A stretch of DNA of 64,000 nt from positions 510,183,100 through 510,247,099 of the forward strand of contig OZ010792.1 in the NCBI GenBank assembly GCA_963932465.1. Direction: 5' to 3'. Below, piece after piece: positions 11,801 to 26,800 of this stretch. The translations under genes and the position numbers were made by a program. The notes under the pieces are model-generated. The model saw only the letters and a list, made by a program, of their open reading frames with translations, ran no database searches and was not told the origin of the DNA. Source of the DNA: Maratus speciosus (Eukaryota; Arthropoda; Arachnida; Araneae; Salticidae). How positions within the stretch are numbered: the first letter of the stretch is position 1; every line of letters begins with the position of its first letter.

Positions 11801-14800
11801 TCTTCCATTTCAGAAAAATTATAGATATTGGAGTTGATTTTATTTCTCATGAATTTAACTGAAAGAAACAGAATCACAGTATAATTATTGGGACGTTTAT
11901 GAACTGCTCATATCTGCACCCCAACTAGTCTGTTCACAAGTGCCGCACATGGCTGCTAGAGTTAAACTGATAAATCATTCGCATTTATTAATTTTAGAAG
12001 AACATTTTTGTTTATCAAAAATCTTTATTAGTATTCATAGTATATGTTAAAACATTAAAATTCAAATAAATGAACAAAATATATATATATATATATATAT
12101 ATAAAAGTTATTCGCTAATCAAGTTGGAACTGATATTTTACTTTTGAGATCTATAAACAGTGTTTTGGCTACTGATGACAAACAAAATGTCAAAGAACTT
12201 CAAAAATTATTTACCATATGTCTACAGTTGCCGCCGTACTTAGTAATTTTTTTCAAATAAAAAAATATATAATAACTAGTGAAAAATTGCGATGTTCACA
12301 TCTGCCCCATGTTCACATGTGCCCTAGTCTCCCCTACCTGATTTTGAAGCTACCAATCGAATATTCGGTTATTCAAAATTCTAAAAGAAGTGCAAAACAT
12401 TTCGAAAATTATATTTTTATACTTGCAATACTTTTTCAAGTTTGTTTACTGGAACATGAAAAACTAAAAATAACCAGTAGTATAATTTGTGCGTGCAATG
12501 CAAAGTCTAACAACATACTCGTGTAAGCTCTTGCAAGAAGCGAAAAAGAATTGTCGAACGTGAAAATGCTTCTAGCATGCTTTTATCGGACAAATAGTCT
12601 TTAGCAAAAAGTAAATTGCTTGAGTAATTTCTGGTTATACACTATAAAAAAAAATCTGTAGTTCTACAGATGTAAAGTTACATGCTTACTAAACTTTCAT
12701 CTCTAACTGTACGAAAAAAGCTGCAAACCTACAAAACTAGTTTTTGTAAAGCTACAGAAATCTATAACTTTACAAATGAATCTGCTAAAATTACAGTAAT
12801 CTTACTAAAATTTTATCTGTAACCATGGTTGCAGTTACATGAAATTTCTAGGCATCCCAGTTTCCTAAAAAATTCTTAGTAACCTTACAGGTTTTTTGAT
12901 TTTCGGAGAAAAAGTGTGTTTGTTACATGAATTTGTGTTGTTGCCGTTACACAAAAGTTCTAGGAATCTCAGTTTCCTAGAAAAACTTTAGTAACTTTAC
13001 AGATTTTTTTTTACAGTGTATGAGTGAAGCTTTATCAATCATTGCGATATTCCCTCTCATTCTCTCATTATGGTTTTGACTTCTTACCAAACTGAATGAA
13101 ACACAAGTTTGCAATTTCGTTGATGATGATATTTACACATGTGTTGATTTTTGAATTTTAAGAAAGACCCTGCAACAGGAATCCCGATTATAGTGGTCAC
13201 TTAATGAATAAAAGACATTTGCGTTCGAAGTTCATGTGTTTTTTTAGATTATACAGCACATTACCTATACTTTTTAATGTTTGTTTTTTCTCGGTATCGA
13301 TCAAAAATTCTTTCATTAATATTTTTATTCATTTTCCTTATTTTTTTTTTCCAAATCAAATGACATCATCTTCAGTTTCTCTTTATTCTAAAAGATAGTA
13401 AGTAATACTGTCACCGCCGCTGCCGAAAGTGAATTTTGTGACCAGAGGTCTTTCTTCGCTAATATTAAGAAACCTATTGCATACAAAAATATGAAAATTG
13501 CTAGCATTATAGAGAAATGTTTGATAAACACGCTGAAGCAGACAGTTTTTAAATCCCAGATTTATTCTAAGAGCTATTTAATGTCAAGGTAAAAATCATT
13601 TCCATTAAAAAAGTTTTATAGGAACAAAAACTACCCATAGAGGTTTAATCATCTTTTCAAGGAGCATGCTTAACAAACTAGCGATGTGCAGGCTGTACTT
13701 ATTTTTATAATTTGACTAATCTTTCAAAGTTTGTTTTTTCAATTTTTCATTCAAATTTTAATCATTCCAAGGAGTGTTTTATTTTATATAGAGAAAAAGT
13801 CATTATTTTAAATTGTTGCCAAATTGTATAAACAGCGAAAAGAATAATAATCAAAACTGCATACATATTAAGCGTAAAATGTTAATGCTGGAATCACGCG
13901 TAAATTGACACAACTGCGCCATCTTGTGGACTCAGCTGATAATGCAAGTACGCGGGTTTGTAGTATGACGTCATTTATGACAAAATATCTACTGTCAGCG
14001 CATCTCTTGCACATATTTTCTGAATATTTACTCACTTATGGAAAATGAATTTTGTTTACCAGATTTATTGCAAAATACTTTTGTTACAGTTTTTTTTGAT
14101 AAAATTATGCATATTTAAAAAAATAGTCACAATATTATTTTAATTTCGGGAAAAAAAGCCGACACTAGACGCAGATCCCAACACAGATTTCGACACTAAT
14201 GCTACGAAAACATTATTGTCTTTTGCCCTGAAACTAAAATGACATTGCGACTATCTTTTAAATACACATACTTTTATCAAAACAAGCTATAACGAAAATA
14301 TTTTGCAATAAATCTGGTAAACAAGATTCATCTCCTGTGAGTGAGTAACGATTTGAAATTCGGATTGAATTTTTAACAGGGATTCTCTAAATGGCTTTGT
14401 CTGTTTAAAAAAAAATCCATTCTGTAGATTTTAGGAAAATTATTGAAGCTGTTGTCTAGAATCGCAAAATATTTAAACAAATAAAGAAACAATTGCTCGT
14501 TTAATAGTACAACATTTAATGCATGAGTGATTCCGAATATAAAATGAAACGAGCTTTAAATTAAATGAATGAAATATTTGTAAGTTAAATAACATGAGTG
14601 CAATTCGGCCAAGAGTATATTGAAAACTTATCGTCTGCGCTCGATAAACGGAAAAAAGACTTAAAATTGAATATTTTATTTACAATTAAATTACATATTC
14701 TAAGCATTCATAACCGTTGTATTCTCATCAGGAATACAACCGTGTATATCATTTTTTATAACATTATCATATCAAGAATTGAGCAAAAAATGAGACTACA

Positions 14801-17800
14801 AAATTCTTATCTTTACATATTAACTTTATGCGTCATTTTTCATTACATTAAAAAATTAATTAAAATCGAGCGTATTTAAATCAGCAACATTTTGATAATA
14901 TGTAATAAATAATATTTTATCTTTCTTTTTTTATAAATTAAAATAAAAACACTAATTAACTTGTTTTACTCTTTGGAAAAGGACAGAGATGAATTCTACC
15001 AGATAAACGAATTTTCTTACAATTTCGAAAGCTACAGCTATTCGATGGCCTACAAATTTGCCATTTTAACATATAATATTAGTTCTACAAAGAACTGTTT
15101 TTACTTAAATAATTAACTACAATAAATAAATTGAATAATCACGAATAAAAATTACAATATTCTATACTGTCAGAATATAAATGCTACGAGCAAATGAAAA
15201 CATGATGTTTGCACTTGCGCGGTTCTTTCAAAGATGTACAACCAATAGATTATCCATAAAAAAGAAAACAGTTCGGTATATTCCTGTAGTTCAACCTTGT
15301 TCGCTACGTGGCGTGTGACCTTGATTGATGTGGCCTCGCTTTTAATCTTGCGGTTACCTCTCCCATTTAAGATATGACGCTTACTTTGTATCCTGCTTTG
15401 ATAACAATTCCTTTTAATTAAAGAAATGTATTTACAAGTGACTATTAAAAACAGGAAGAAGACTTTAAAATACTAACTAAACGGTCGCGTGTTAAAAGAA
15501 AGAAATAGGGGAAATTACCTCATAAAAATTGTATTTACACTTGAATATTAAAAAAGGAAGAAAACCCTAAAATAATAATTACATTATTATGTGTTAAAAG
15601 CAGTAAATGGGAAAAATTACGCCATATTTAAAATGGCCAAATAATAATACTGCCAAACAATTTCAATTTAAAAATATATTTACACGAGAGATTTATTTCA
15701 TATTTCGAGATGGTCTTTTTAACTATTTGTGCCAATTCTACGACAGCGCAAATAGCAATATTTCATTTCAAATAAAAAAAAAAATATTTTCACTTGAATA
15801 TTAAAACGAGAAAGTTAAATATTGACCTTGTAAAACTTGCATATTGAAACTTTGGGGAAAATTACATCAGATTTAAATCGATACATTTAAAATGTTGTAT
15901 TTAAAACAATATTCTTATACATTTGTTAAAAAATTCCAGCAGACAACGGTATTGTTTACTTAGTTATTTTGTATAAGCTAATTTTCAAAGCTTTAATTGA
16001 TAATATTTATTAAATAACAATGACAGCCGTTAGAAGTCTCAATAGCAATTGGTTCGGTCTTAAAATCCCTCAGTCAAAGTGAAGTGAATGGAAACCGGAT
16101 TACAGGAGTTGGTCGTTTAATTATAATTCAACCTTCCATGACCTTTTCAAAGCAGGTCAAATTAGCGTGTTTTTAGAGTCTATGGTGTGTGAACGGGTGT
16201 TGGTGACCCTAATATTTTATATTTCTCTTAGATATTTCCCTTTTCTACAAATGTGTGCCTTGAGACCCTGTTTGTTTCCCCATGTAATCACGAGTACTGT
16301 GATGCTACACGTGTACTACCTACCTGAGCAATTTTAATTTGTCTTTTAGCGTTGATCTTTGATGTTGAGTGGAAAGAGGAACGCTTTCTGTACTTCCACT
16401 GATGGATGGGTCTATACTGCCTTCCCTAGAGGACATGGCTTCACTGTCTGTCGTCATGCCTCCAGGCGTCATGCCACGGTACTTTCTTTGTCGCGATACG
16501 CCACCGTACCTGAAAAACAAATAATTAACTGTTACATAAGTTTTTTGGGGAAAATAAATATCCATTGCGTGATGCTATTTACTAGGTTGAGAAAAAAGTT
16601 CTGGGAAATTTGTGAAAGTTGCATTGTTATGCGCAAATTAACAACAAAAGCAACAAGGACTATTCTTCAAAGTAGAGACCATCATAGTCCACGACTTTCT
16701 GCCAGATTCCGGATTTGTTGGAAGTACGAAGTTTGTCGCCGTACCAACACCTTCACCCTCATTAATCTCATCGACGGCTTTCAGAATCGTTAGACTTTTT
16801 CTCTAATAATGCCGGATCAACACACGCAAATCAGACCGTTCAATAGGCATTTTGGAACCGAAATTCCTGAACTGTGAGGTGATTGCTCAGTATTTCAATA
16901 AATTTATTATCTGACTCATATCTTAAATTAAAATAATAAGTTTTATTTCTTTCACCAAAACATTTCACTACTCCTTTTCTTCAATCTGCACATTCGAACA
17001 ACCAACTTATTTCTAATCCACCTGTACACTGGAGGGTTGCCACATTGGAGGGGTTGCCATACTACTAACAGACTGGCGCGTTTATCGCCCGTTGGGCGAT
17101 AGCATTTAAAAGATTACCACAACTGAAATTCCTGAAGGTATACCACTAGTACTCCTATATACGATACAAATTCTAGTAACTATTAGATTAAAAGTTTCCC
17201 AGAACTTTTTGCTCAACCTAATATAAGGAAAAGAGGATTTTTATGAAGAAACTCAACGTTCGACCAATACTTTTAAAAGGATATCCTTTGGGCATTTGAA
17301 ACATCAGATGAGAGATAGAAAAATCTGAATTCTTGACTGACACAGCAGAGTTTGTAAGTATTGGATAAGGTTTTCAAAATTGAGTTTAAAATGTCATTTA
17401 TCATAAATAGTAATGACCAGGAAGTTTACATTCTTTTGATTACACCGGTTAAAAATTTCCAAATTTACTAATTTTATAAAAAGTTTTTTTCTGCTTAGTT
17501 TTCTCTCATGTTTTTTTTTCCTTTATTGCCGGCACAGTCACTTTACTGATACAAATCAAATTATCGCTCTTAATTTAAAATAAACAGTAGTGGCGTTTGC
17601 AGGTTCGTTGCAAATACGCGGTATTGCCATAACAATTTAGTATTTTAAAATGAAATTTTACCGTTATTTTTTAAAATAATGGCGACAATAAACCCCGAGA
17701 ATAATTCAATAGCTTTATCACACCAAACTTTCAAACGAGTTAAGATTATAGTTTGGACAAACATTCAAAGTCCTTCCTACCTGTACTCGGAATCGGGCAT

Positions 17801-20800
17801 CGAAGAGTCTGTATCGTAACCGTACCCGCCAAGACTCAGCATACTTCCGGCAGGCGTGGATGTGACACTTTCGCCTTCTGATTCCCATATTTTCATTCTC
17901 TGTTCGTGTGTAGTGCCTGTTAGTGAGTGGTCTAAGGACAAAGATTTCCTGTGTAAAGATTTCTGTCTTGGAGGTGGACGGATTATCATACTTGGAGGTG
18001 CTAGAGGATAGTTGGTGATACGCTGTGGCTTGTCCCAGCGTTGGATAGGATCGTCGTGTTGGGAACTCATATCTTGAGCAGATACAGCCCTACAAAAACA
18101 AATGAAGAATAAAAATATATTAACAACACTCTACAATTGGGAGTAGTGAAAAGTTCACTCTTTGAAAGGGTGACAGGCATTTTTACTTTTTTTGGAGCGA
18201 ATTTTATAAAAATACACTCCTTAAAGAGTGGAATTTTCCACTCCCTAGAAAGGAGTGAAATATTTCACTCCATTTATAAACTATGAATTAAATAAATATT
18301 GCCAATAAAGTATTTTATTCCAATCTTTACCGCGCTTGTATCTATTTTCATTGCATGCTCTAAAAGATGTGATTCTTTTAAAATGCCCATAAAAACAACA
18401 TAAAAAAAAAAAATCACTCCATAAAAAATTAACATTCACTTCTATGAAAGAGTGACTATTCACTCCTACCAGGGGTGGAAAACGCACTCCTTTAGCAAGA
18501 GTGAATAGAGACTCCTCCGAAAGAGTGAATATTCACCTCTGTTTAGAGTGAATATTCACTTCCCAGGAATAAGTATTCACTCTTTTGCTCATAGTGAATA
18601 GCCACTCTTAAGAGATTGGGCATATTTTGATTCTGTGATAGAGTGAATAGTCACTCTTTTTTATTCAGAGTGAATATGTACAAAGAATAGGATATTTTAA
18701 TTTAATTCATTTAAGATACTAATCAACACATGCGAACTTTCAAAGTTCGTCTCATTTAAAGCCTTATTCTCTATAACTGCTGTTGGACTTGCTATAGTTA
18801 CTTTACTGTAATATCTATCTATCTATCTATCTATATTATAAATGACAAACATATCTGTGCGTAACGCATACGTCATTCTGCGAATGGCAACATTTGAAAT
18901 TTGAAATGAAATTACGGTTTTGCAATTTTCGCAATAGAAAATTTTTAAACTTTTAAACATCGCACAATTTCAATTTTTACACCGTCGTATAGGGGAATCA
19001 ATGTACTTTTAAATGCAATTTGTTTAAAAGCTGTATCTCAATTTATTTTTGAGATATTAGTTTTTATGTAGTTTTTAATACCATTTTTCTAATCGTGGCA
19101 ACAAATGTACTCCATTTTTATTGAAAGTAAACGGAAAATAGGAGATTACTGTATCTTTTTATTGCCATTTTCTCAGAAAACCAGAAAAAAAAGTTGAAAT
19201 TAAAATACGTGCTATGTCAACAATATCGTCTGTTATTCCGTGATAATGACGTCATATGCATACTTTTCTATAGATGAAGTTTAAGACTGGATTGCTTTAG
19301 CGGATACAAATGACGCCACTTTATAGCGTGTAATTTAATTCTTCTGAAATATGTTTTGTAGAAGTGCATCACTTTCACCCCAGCTGCTTCCTCAAGTTTT
19401 TGTCCAAAATTCTCGCGACTAATAAAATAGGACATTCTACTATAATTTTATCAAAATAATATAATTTGCTTAATTTAATTTTTCATAATTTTATACATAT
19501 AATCTATATATTTAAAACACAAGTGTGTTTTTTAGTCAGTTGTGCCCTGATCTTTCTGCTAAACCAATTTTACTACGAATTTTTTCAACTGAAAGCTGTT
19601 CATTTATAGATGTGATTGCACTAGCTGATTTTTTTTAAATATCCCTACTTTTATATTTTAATTTTAAAAGCATTTTATGAATTTTCTTCAAAATGGTGAA
19701 AATTAGATAGCTTTCACTATTGCAGAGAAGAGAGAAATAATGAGGTTTATTTATCTTTATTCGTGCCATTTTCTGATAAAAATTCAAAATTGTTGTATAG
19801 GGTTTAGTGGCGCAAAATCCCATTAGGGACATAATATTTTGAACGGAAAATGACATACTGCTTTTGAAAACACTCAGTTTTCCTGATAAATTTTCCATTT
19901 TGTTTTTTCTTCTGCATGTCGACTGATACTAAGTTTCAGACACTAGGCGAAATGCTTATTTAAGTGAAAATGAAGTCATATTTTAAAAAAAATGATAATT
20001 TTCTTAGATAAAACTGAACATTTTAACACAAATGCGTTTAAAAAACATAAATTACGAAAATTTTTACTCTCCGGCACTGAGATTAGAATCTCAAATTAAG
20101 AGTGCGTCTGTTAACATAAAAGATGTTGCTGAAAATCGTGACTTCAAGTTTTGAGTTAAAATTATTTTACAATGATAAAAAAAAAAAAAAAAAAAAAAAA
20201 TGATGAATGCGGATATGAGAAGTGCGTATTTAAATTTTGAGAAGGTGAAAAGGATGTCGGGTTTACATTTCATCCGGAAAAAATTCTGCGATCGTGTCAG
20301 AGTGGAATAAATTTTGCTGTTTTTCATTCCGGAATACCAAGCATAAGAGACTCAATTCATAACCTCATCCTGATAACTGATATTAATTATATTTTACTGA
20401 TTACGTGTCTATATTATAAAAGACAAGTGTATCTGTGCGTAACGCTGACGTCATTTTGCGAATATCAACACTTCACGATCAAATTTCGGTTTTGATATTT
20501 TAGCTACTGCAAATTTTTAAACTTTTGACCATCGTACATTTTCAATTTTCGTCGCATAGTGAAAAAATCTACTTTCAAATGCAATTTGTTTAAAAACTGT
20601 ATCTTAATTGACTGATTTATTATGTTTTTTAAATATAATTTTTAAGCATGATATTTTTAATTTTATCTTATCACGTGCCGGCTTCAATACATAATAATAA
20701 TAAGCATTTTGCACATAAAGCAACAAGCACTGTTCAGCATTTGTTTCTGACTATTTTTGTATAACGAAATTAATACTTCTTTATAAACAAATAAAAGAAT

Positions 20801-23800
20801 AATACTAAAAAAAACACAAATCTAACATATTTGTAATAGTACACTTTAAGTTTTTAGATCACAAAATAGAAAAAATAAATAAATAAACAAATAAAAAAAA
20901 TTCAAATGGAATTTATTTGCAAAGTGCATCTCAGTTTACTGATTGGCTATGGTTTTAAAAACAATTTTAAAGCATGAAATATTTTTAAATTTATTTATAT
21001 CGCGCTGAGCTCGATTACAAAAGATTAGTCCGTTTGCCCTTAAAAAACCTTAAAAAGTTCATAATTTTCTTACGGCTAATATCCATTAAAAAAACTTCCC
21101 TATGAATAAATAAATAAAATAATATAAATAAAATACAAATTTATCAGACATGTAATTGAACTATGCGCTTAAAACTCTGAAATTATCAGAATATAAAAGG
21201 ATGCCGTAAGTAGCAAAATCTTGGTCAAATAACTCTTAGTATGCGGCTATTAAGAAAATATCGCTTTTGATAAATTTCAAAACTTTATTTGATTGTATAA
21301 TTCATATTTTTCATATGAAAAATGCTTTTTTCATGTTAGTGGGCAATCTAAAAAATGTATTGCATATAAAAAATTATTAGTTTTCAATTTAAAAAAAAAC
21401 GTTTTCACATATATTCTGTAACCCGGGAAGCCCGGGTACGATCCCCTAGTTACATTAAAGTTAGAAATAGTTATGGAAAAATCCGCAGACTCAATCCGTA
21501 TACAGAGCAATTCAAAACAACATTAAACGAAGGGCATCTGAAGTAATATTGCTTTTGATGTATTTCTTTAGATTTTTAATAAGACATATTTGTATGAGTA
21601 AGTTATTCACATATAGTTGAATTATAACTCAATCAAAGTGTAAAAAAATCATACAAGTTAGTGAAAATGTGCACTGTCCAGGATTCGAGCCGAGAATCGT
21701 TTGACTTAACTGTTAAGTCTCTACCAACTAAGCTCTCCTGGACAAGTCCGGTAGATACAACTCACTCCGATAACCTTTACGTATTAACATCCAATATGCG
21801 ATGAAGGACGCAGCTCAAGAGATTATACCTCAGATAATGGAACTCCATATTAAACGATGGATATGTAATGATATTGAATTATTTTAATTTGATCATTTTT
21901 AAGTAGTTGGGAAAGAAATTTTGAACTTGTAGGGTACCGTTATTAATCAGTTTAATTCAGTTAAAATAATTCAATATGATTACTCTATCATAAGCCACCG
22001 TCCCAACAAACAAGAGCTACCGGTACTGAAGTTGGCCATGGACTATTCTCTGAGATGAGAGGCCAGTTGGTAGCGCTTTGGCAGCTAAAATCAAAAGGTC
22101 CTGCGTTCGAGTTCCTGCTTGGAGAAATTTTCACACTCTTGAAAAAAATTCAACTTGTGTAATACCCATATGTATGGTTGTTTATTGAAGCACCAACGTA
22201 CCTGAATTCGCCAGGCAATAATGCAAACATTTCATTGATTTACGTCGCAGTTCAAATGTATTGGCTCAGTTTTCGCATATATAAAAGTAAATAAGACAGA
22301 TAAAAGGTAATCGCAGATATCCTTTTATTTTGTTAACTTGGTTCCAAGATTGTTTCTTCTATTTAAGATATTCACAAGACAGTGTTGAACTCCCAACTCA
22401 CTATAACATAAGTTTTTTATCGCTCAATTTATCATGATATATTTAATTTTTAACTAATTTGTTTAGTACAAAAACTCGTCAAGCCTCGAACGTCAAAACT
22501 GAATGTCGAAAGTTTCAAAAGCGTCCGATTGGTACTTTAGTTATATACACTGAAAACCGTCTGTACTGTATGTAACGATAAATGTATGTATAAAGATAAC
22601 TTCTAAGGTCCGGCAGATTTACTTCGAGAACAAACTTGTCTACAACAATAATTCCTTTTGATAAATATCTAAAACGACATTTTTGTCTTTCCGAATAAAA
22701 ACAATGTAATCGCTTTCTGTTTAATTGCATCCCTTCTAAGAAGCTGTCTAATGAAATAGACATTAATAGCAGAATTGCATTTAAACATGAATTTAGATTA
22801 AAATTTTATACTTCTAATTTTACGAACTAAAACATTTCACATTATGAAAAAATTTTAACAATTAGTAAGATTCCATAACAAATTTTATTTTGTTTGTTAT
22901 TATTCTTTTAAAAATTACCTCCTGAATGAAATGAATTTAGATTAAAATTGTATAATTCTTCTTTTACCAACTAAAACATTTCACAGTACGAAAAAATTAT
23001 AACAATTAGTAAGGTTCCATAACAAATTTTATTATGTTTGTAATCATACGTTTAAAAATGATCTTCTAAAGTCATGAATTTAGATAAAAATTGTACAGTC
23101 GTGGAAAAAAAAGTACCCCCCCCCCCCTACTAACTCTGCAATAAAATATTGTAGGAGAAAATGACTACTACCAAACCATTGGAAATAAAGTCTGCTTTTA
23201 AATGATGTGTATAAATTTGCTTAGGGGCCATCTACATATCAAAACAAAACCAAACATTTCTTTTTTTCAATAGCAATGCCCAAGTTTGACACCTTAAATA
23301 AATTCTACACCCTTCAATTAGCCTAAAAACAAATTTTCAGGAAATTCGTACGATTAGTTTCAGAGAAATTAATTATTTTAAAATTAGCCTATTTTAGAGG
23401 CTGTATCCAAAACTGAAGTTCGGTACTCGATTGCTGAAATGCTATAGAATGGCTATGTCATTTCTGTTAGTGTATTATTTCTTGAAAATATGACCATTTC
23501 ACTCGCTAAAAATGTTTCGACTTTTGGCAGCCCAAATGTTTCAATAAAATGAGAAAAATATACATACAGTAAACTCTGTCTAAGGCGGAATCGATCGGGA
23601 CCGAGAAAATTTTCCGCCGTAGGCAATATTTCGCCTTATGCAAAATAGCCCCTCCACCCCACAAAAAAATAAAAACATTGTTCAAATCACGTATAGTTTT
23701 TTGTGTTCGTAACATTTAGTGCCGTTCTTTAAAACAAAAATTTAATAAAATTAAATTTTCTATCAAATTTATTGTTTTTTAAAATCTCGAAAAACATTAT

Positions 23801-26800
23801 TTGAATACTGGAATAAATTGTACCGATTCGAAATTACTTCAATTTCGGAATTTAATGAAAATCATTCACTTAACAAACACAATTACATACCTCATCTTGC
23901 ACACAGTAGTTCAGAGAGTTAAACACTTGTTAACGAATAGAGATTATTTCATGAATTTTTTTAAACAATTATTTTGACAAATGTGAAAAATATATTGGGT
24001 ATGATGTTCTTTTATTTTTTCAGAGGAAAAAAATTTGCTTATTACTAAAATCTATAAGATTAGGCTTAAAAACTTTTAAGTTAGTAAAATTTCAAAGCTT
24101 TTGTTTAAAATAAATAAATAAATAAATAAATAAAGCACTTAAAGCACTCTGTAACGAAAAATTTTCTGGCACATTCTCTATATCATTTTTGTACGTAAAA
24201 CCACAAAATTTGCAAGCATGACTACTGGAGCTATTTAGAATCGAATATCGTTTTTCGTTTTCGATAAATATGTTGAATCGTGAGTTATAACGAATTGCTT
24301 CCTTAATTTTCCTGTCTCAAAAATCGGTCGGAAACTGAAATTCTGAAAAATTCTTTATGATGAACGCTATTCGATTTCTTTGAACTGTTGTAATAAAAAT
24401 CCCTGATAATTTAACATATAAAATGACTGCAGGAAGGAGTCGGAAAGTTGCCACTTTCAATTTGAGTAAACCTTAAAGCATAATATATTGTACTTTAGAA
24501 AATACATATATATTTATAAATGTGTACCATTTTATTAGTAATAACTTTTATATGCAAAATTATACGGTAAATAACAGAATAAAAAAAACATTTCTTAAAA
24601 ATTCAAACAGTTTCTGTTTTTAAAAATTAAGTTTATTAATCTATCACTGAATTTAATTAAAAGCTTTGACAGCGAGTATTTGACTTATATACCGGTTTTA
24701 AAGTTTCATCAACCAAATGCCTTTCATTTTTAAAATATCATTTTTTCCGCCTTACGCAAAATTTTCGTTTCGGTGGGACTTTAAAAACCTTTCCGTTTCC
24801 ACGTTAGGCAAATTCCGGCTTACGCAGCAGCAATTAATGTTATTTTCTATGGGTTCGCCGGGACTTGAAAAATTTTCCGCGTTAGACAGATTTCCGGCTT
24901 GTACAGAATCCGCCTTAGACAGAATTTACTGTATATCATTCTTTTAAAAATTACCTTCTGAATGACATGGATTTAGATTACAATTTTATACTTCTTTATC
25001 CAACTAAAAAATTTCACATTGAAAAAATTCTAACAATTAGTAAGGTTCCATAACAAATTTTATTATGTTTGTAATCATTCTTTTAAAAATTACCTTCTGA
25101 GTCACATGAATTTGATTAAAATATTACACTTCTTCTTTTACCAACTAAAACATTTCACATTATGAAAAAATTCAAACAATTAGTAAGGTTTCATAACAAA
25201 TTTTATTATTTTTGCAATCATTCTTTTAAAAATTACCTTCTGAATGACATGAATTTAGATTAAAATTTTATACTTCTTTAACCCGCTAAAAAATTTCACA
25301 TTGAAAATATTCTAACAATTAGTAAGGTTCCATAACAAACTTTATTATGTTTGTAATCATTCCTTTAAAAATTACCTTCTGAATGACGTTGTTCTTTTCA
25401 GTCGTTCATCTTCTTTCAAAACCGCAGCTGACTTCTGTAATTCTAAGAAGCTGTCTTTTACCTAAAAGTTGAATAGCCATTATATGTATATTCATTTGAA
25501 ATAACAAATATTTGTATAGCAATTTGGGTCTCGTTTATGTAAAAATCAGTTACACATGTAAGATCTTTATAAACTTCACGTCTCAATCTGCCAGGGAATA
25601 CCACGTCCCGTTTTAGATAATTTTTAAACATATAAGCACAGAAATGTAACAAACAGGAACTTTGAAAAATCTAAAAATAATCTTCTACCGACTTTTTTAG
25701 AAATAAAGATTTTTTTTTCTTTTTTCGTCAGTGGAGGGGGATTGGACTTTACCCATGTGACGTCAGTCGCGGGTAAACCAAAGAAAAACACCAATAGGCG
25801 TGAAGAACATTTTAACACTGCTTCCCCTTCGTCCAGTAAACAGCCTTTTTCTGTGGGTATCTACCCGCAGAGGCGTGGCGGTTGCCATTCGTGGGTAAAG
25901 TCCAATGGACTTTACCCAGAAGACATAAATGAATAATTTGAAGAATTAAATTTGAAGACATAAATAAATAAATAAATAATTGTTTTGCACGGGGTTTCAG
26001 GGAAGCGCTGCGCTCTTAGCGGAAAATTCTTAGTTCTTTTTTTCACTTAAGGTTTATTTTATGCTCATTTGTAAGAATAAAATTTAATATTTTTTGTCAA
26101 AATCACCAGCTATTTAAAAAAATAGTTAATTAAATTTCAAAATCCATAGAGGAGCAATGGCCTATCCTTGGAACAATCCAATGTAATTTAATATATATTT
26201 TTCTTAATTTTAATATTTGTTCATATGTTATTTCTACTTCCATTTGCTTCTCAATCTGTCGAAAATTATTATACGGAAGCATATTTTACCATTATCAATT
26301 TTTATTACTGATAAATATTACTTACGATGTATTTTAACAACAAAATTATTACATTGTTTTCTTATATCTAAAGACTAAATTTTTCTTTCGTAAGAGGTTT
26401 CGAATCAGAAAAGTTCAACTAAATAAAAAGAGCAAATTAATTTTTTCAAAAAGTGAAAGACTGTGATGAAATGACCCAGCCACGATGAAATAGCTAATGA
26501 TACAGATAAAATTTTATTTGTGTGACATGCAAAAAATAAGATGTCCCTGACATACCCTAGACTTTAGAGAGATATTTTTTGAGAATAAGTTCCAATGCAT
26601 TGATTAAGTTAAAAACTGGAAAGCAAAGATTATGCATACGTAATTTGAATTCATTGGAAAAACAGCACTTACCTTTTGTACAGTGGAATTAAATTCTGTT
26701 GTAATGGACAAGTTCTTCCCTGCGTGTGAAGAAACTTCCAAACTAACCTTCTCCACCTGAAAAAAATTATATATTTCATCTTTTTTTCTTCCATATTAAT

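Noticed and set aside
21655..21760. Functional tRNA gene on the minus strand
   Set aside because: The acceptor stem pairs, but position 33 is not T and the T loop lacks the usual TTC start, so I call it tRNA-related instead.
22515..22763. 82-residue minus-strand frame starting MSISLDSFLEG as an alternative exon
   Set aside because: Only about 16 nt match exon 10, no matching donor phase was found, and the rest of the frame has no coding character. It is kept only as a possible duplicated fragment.
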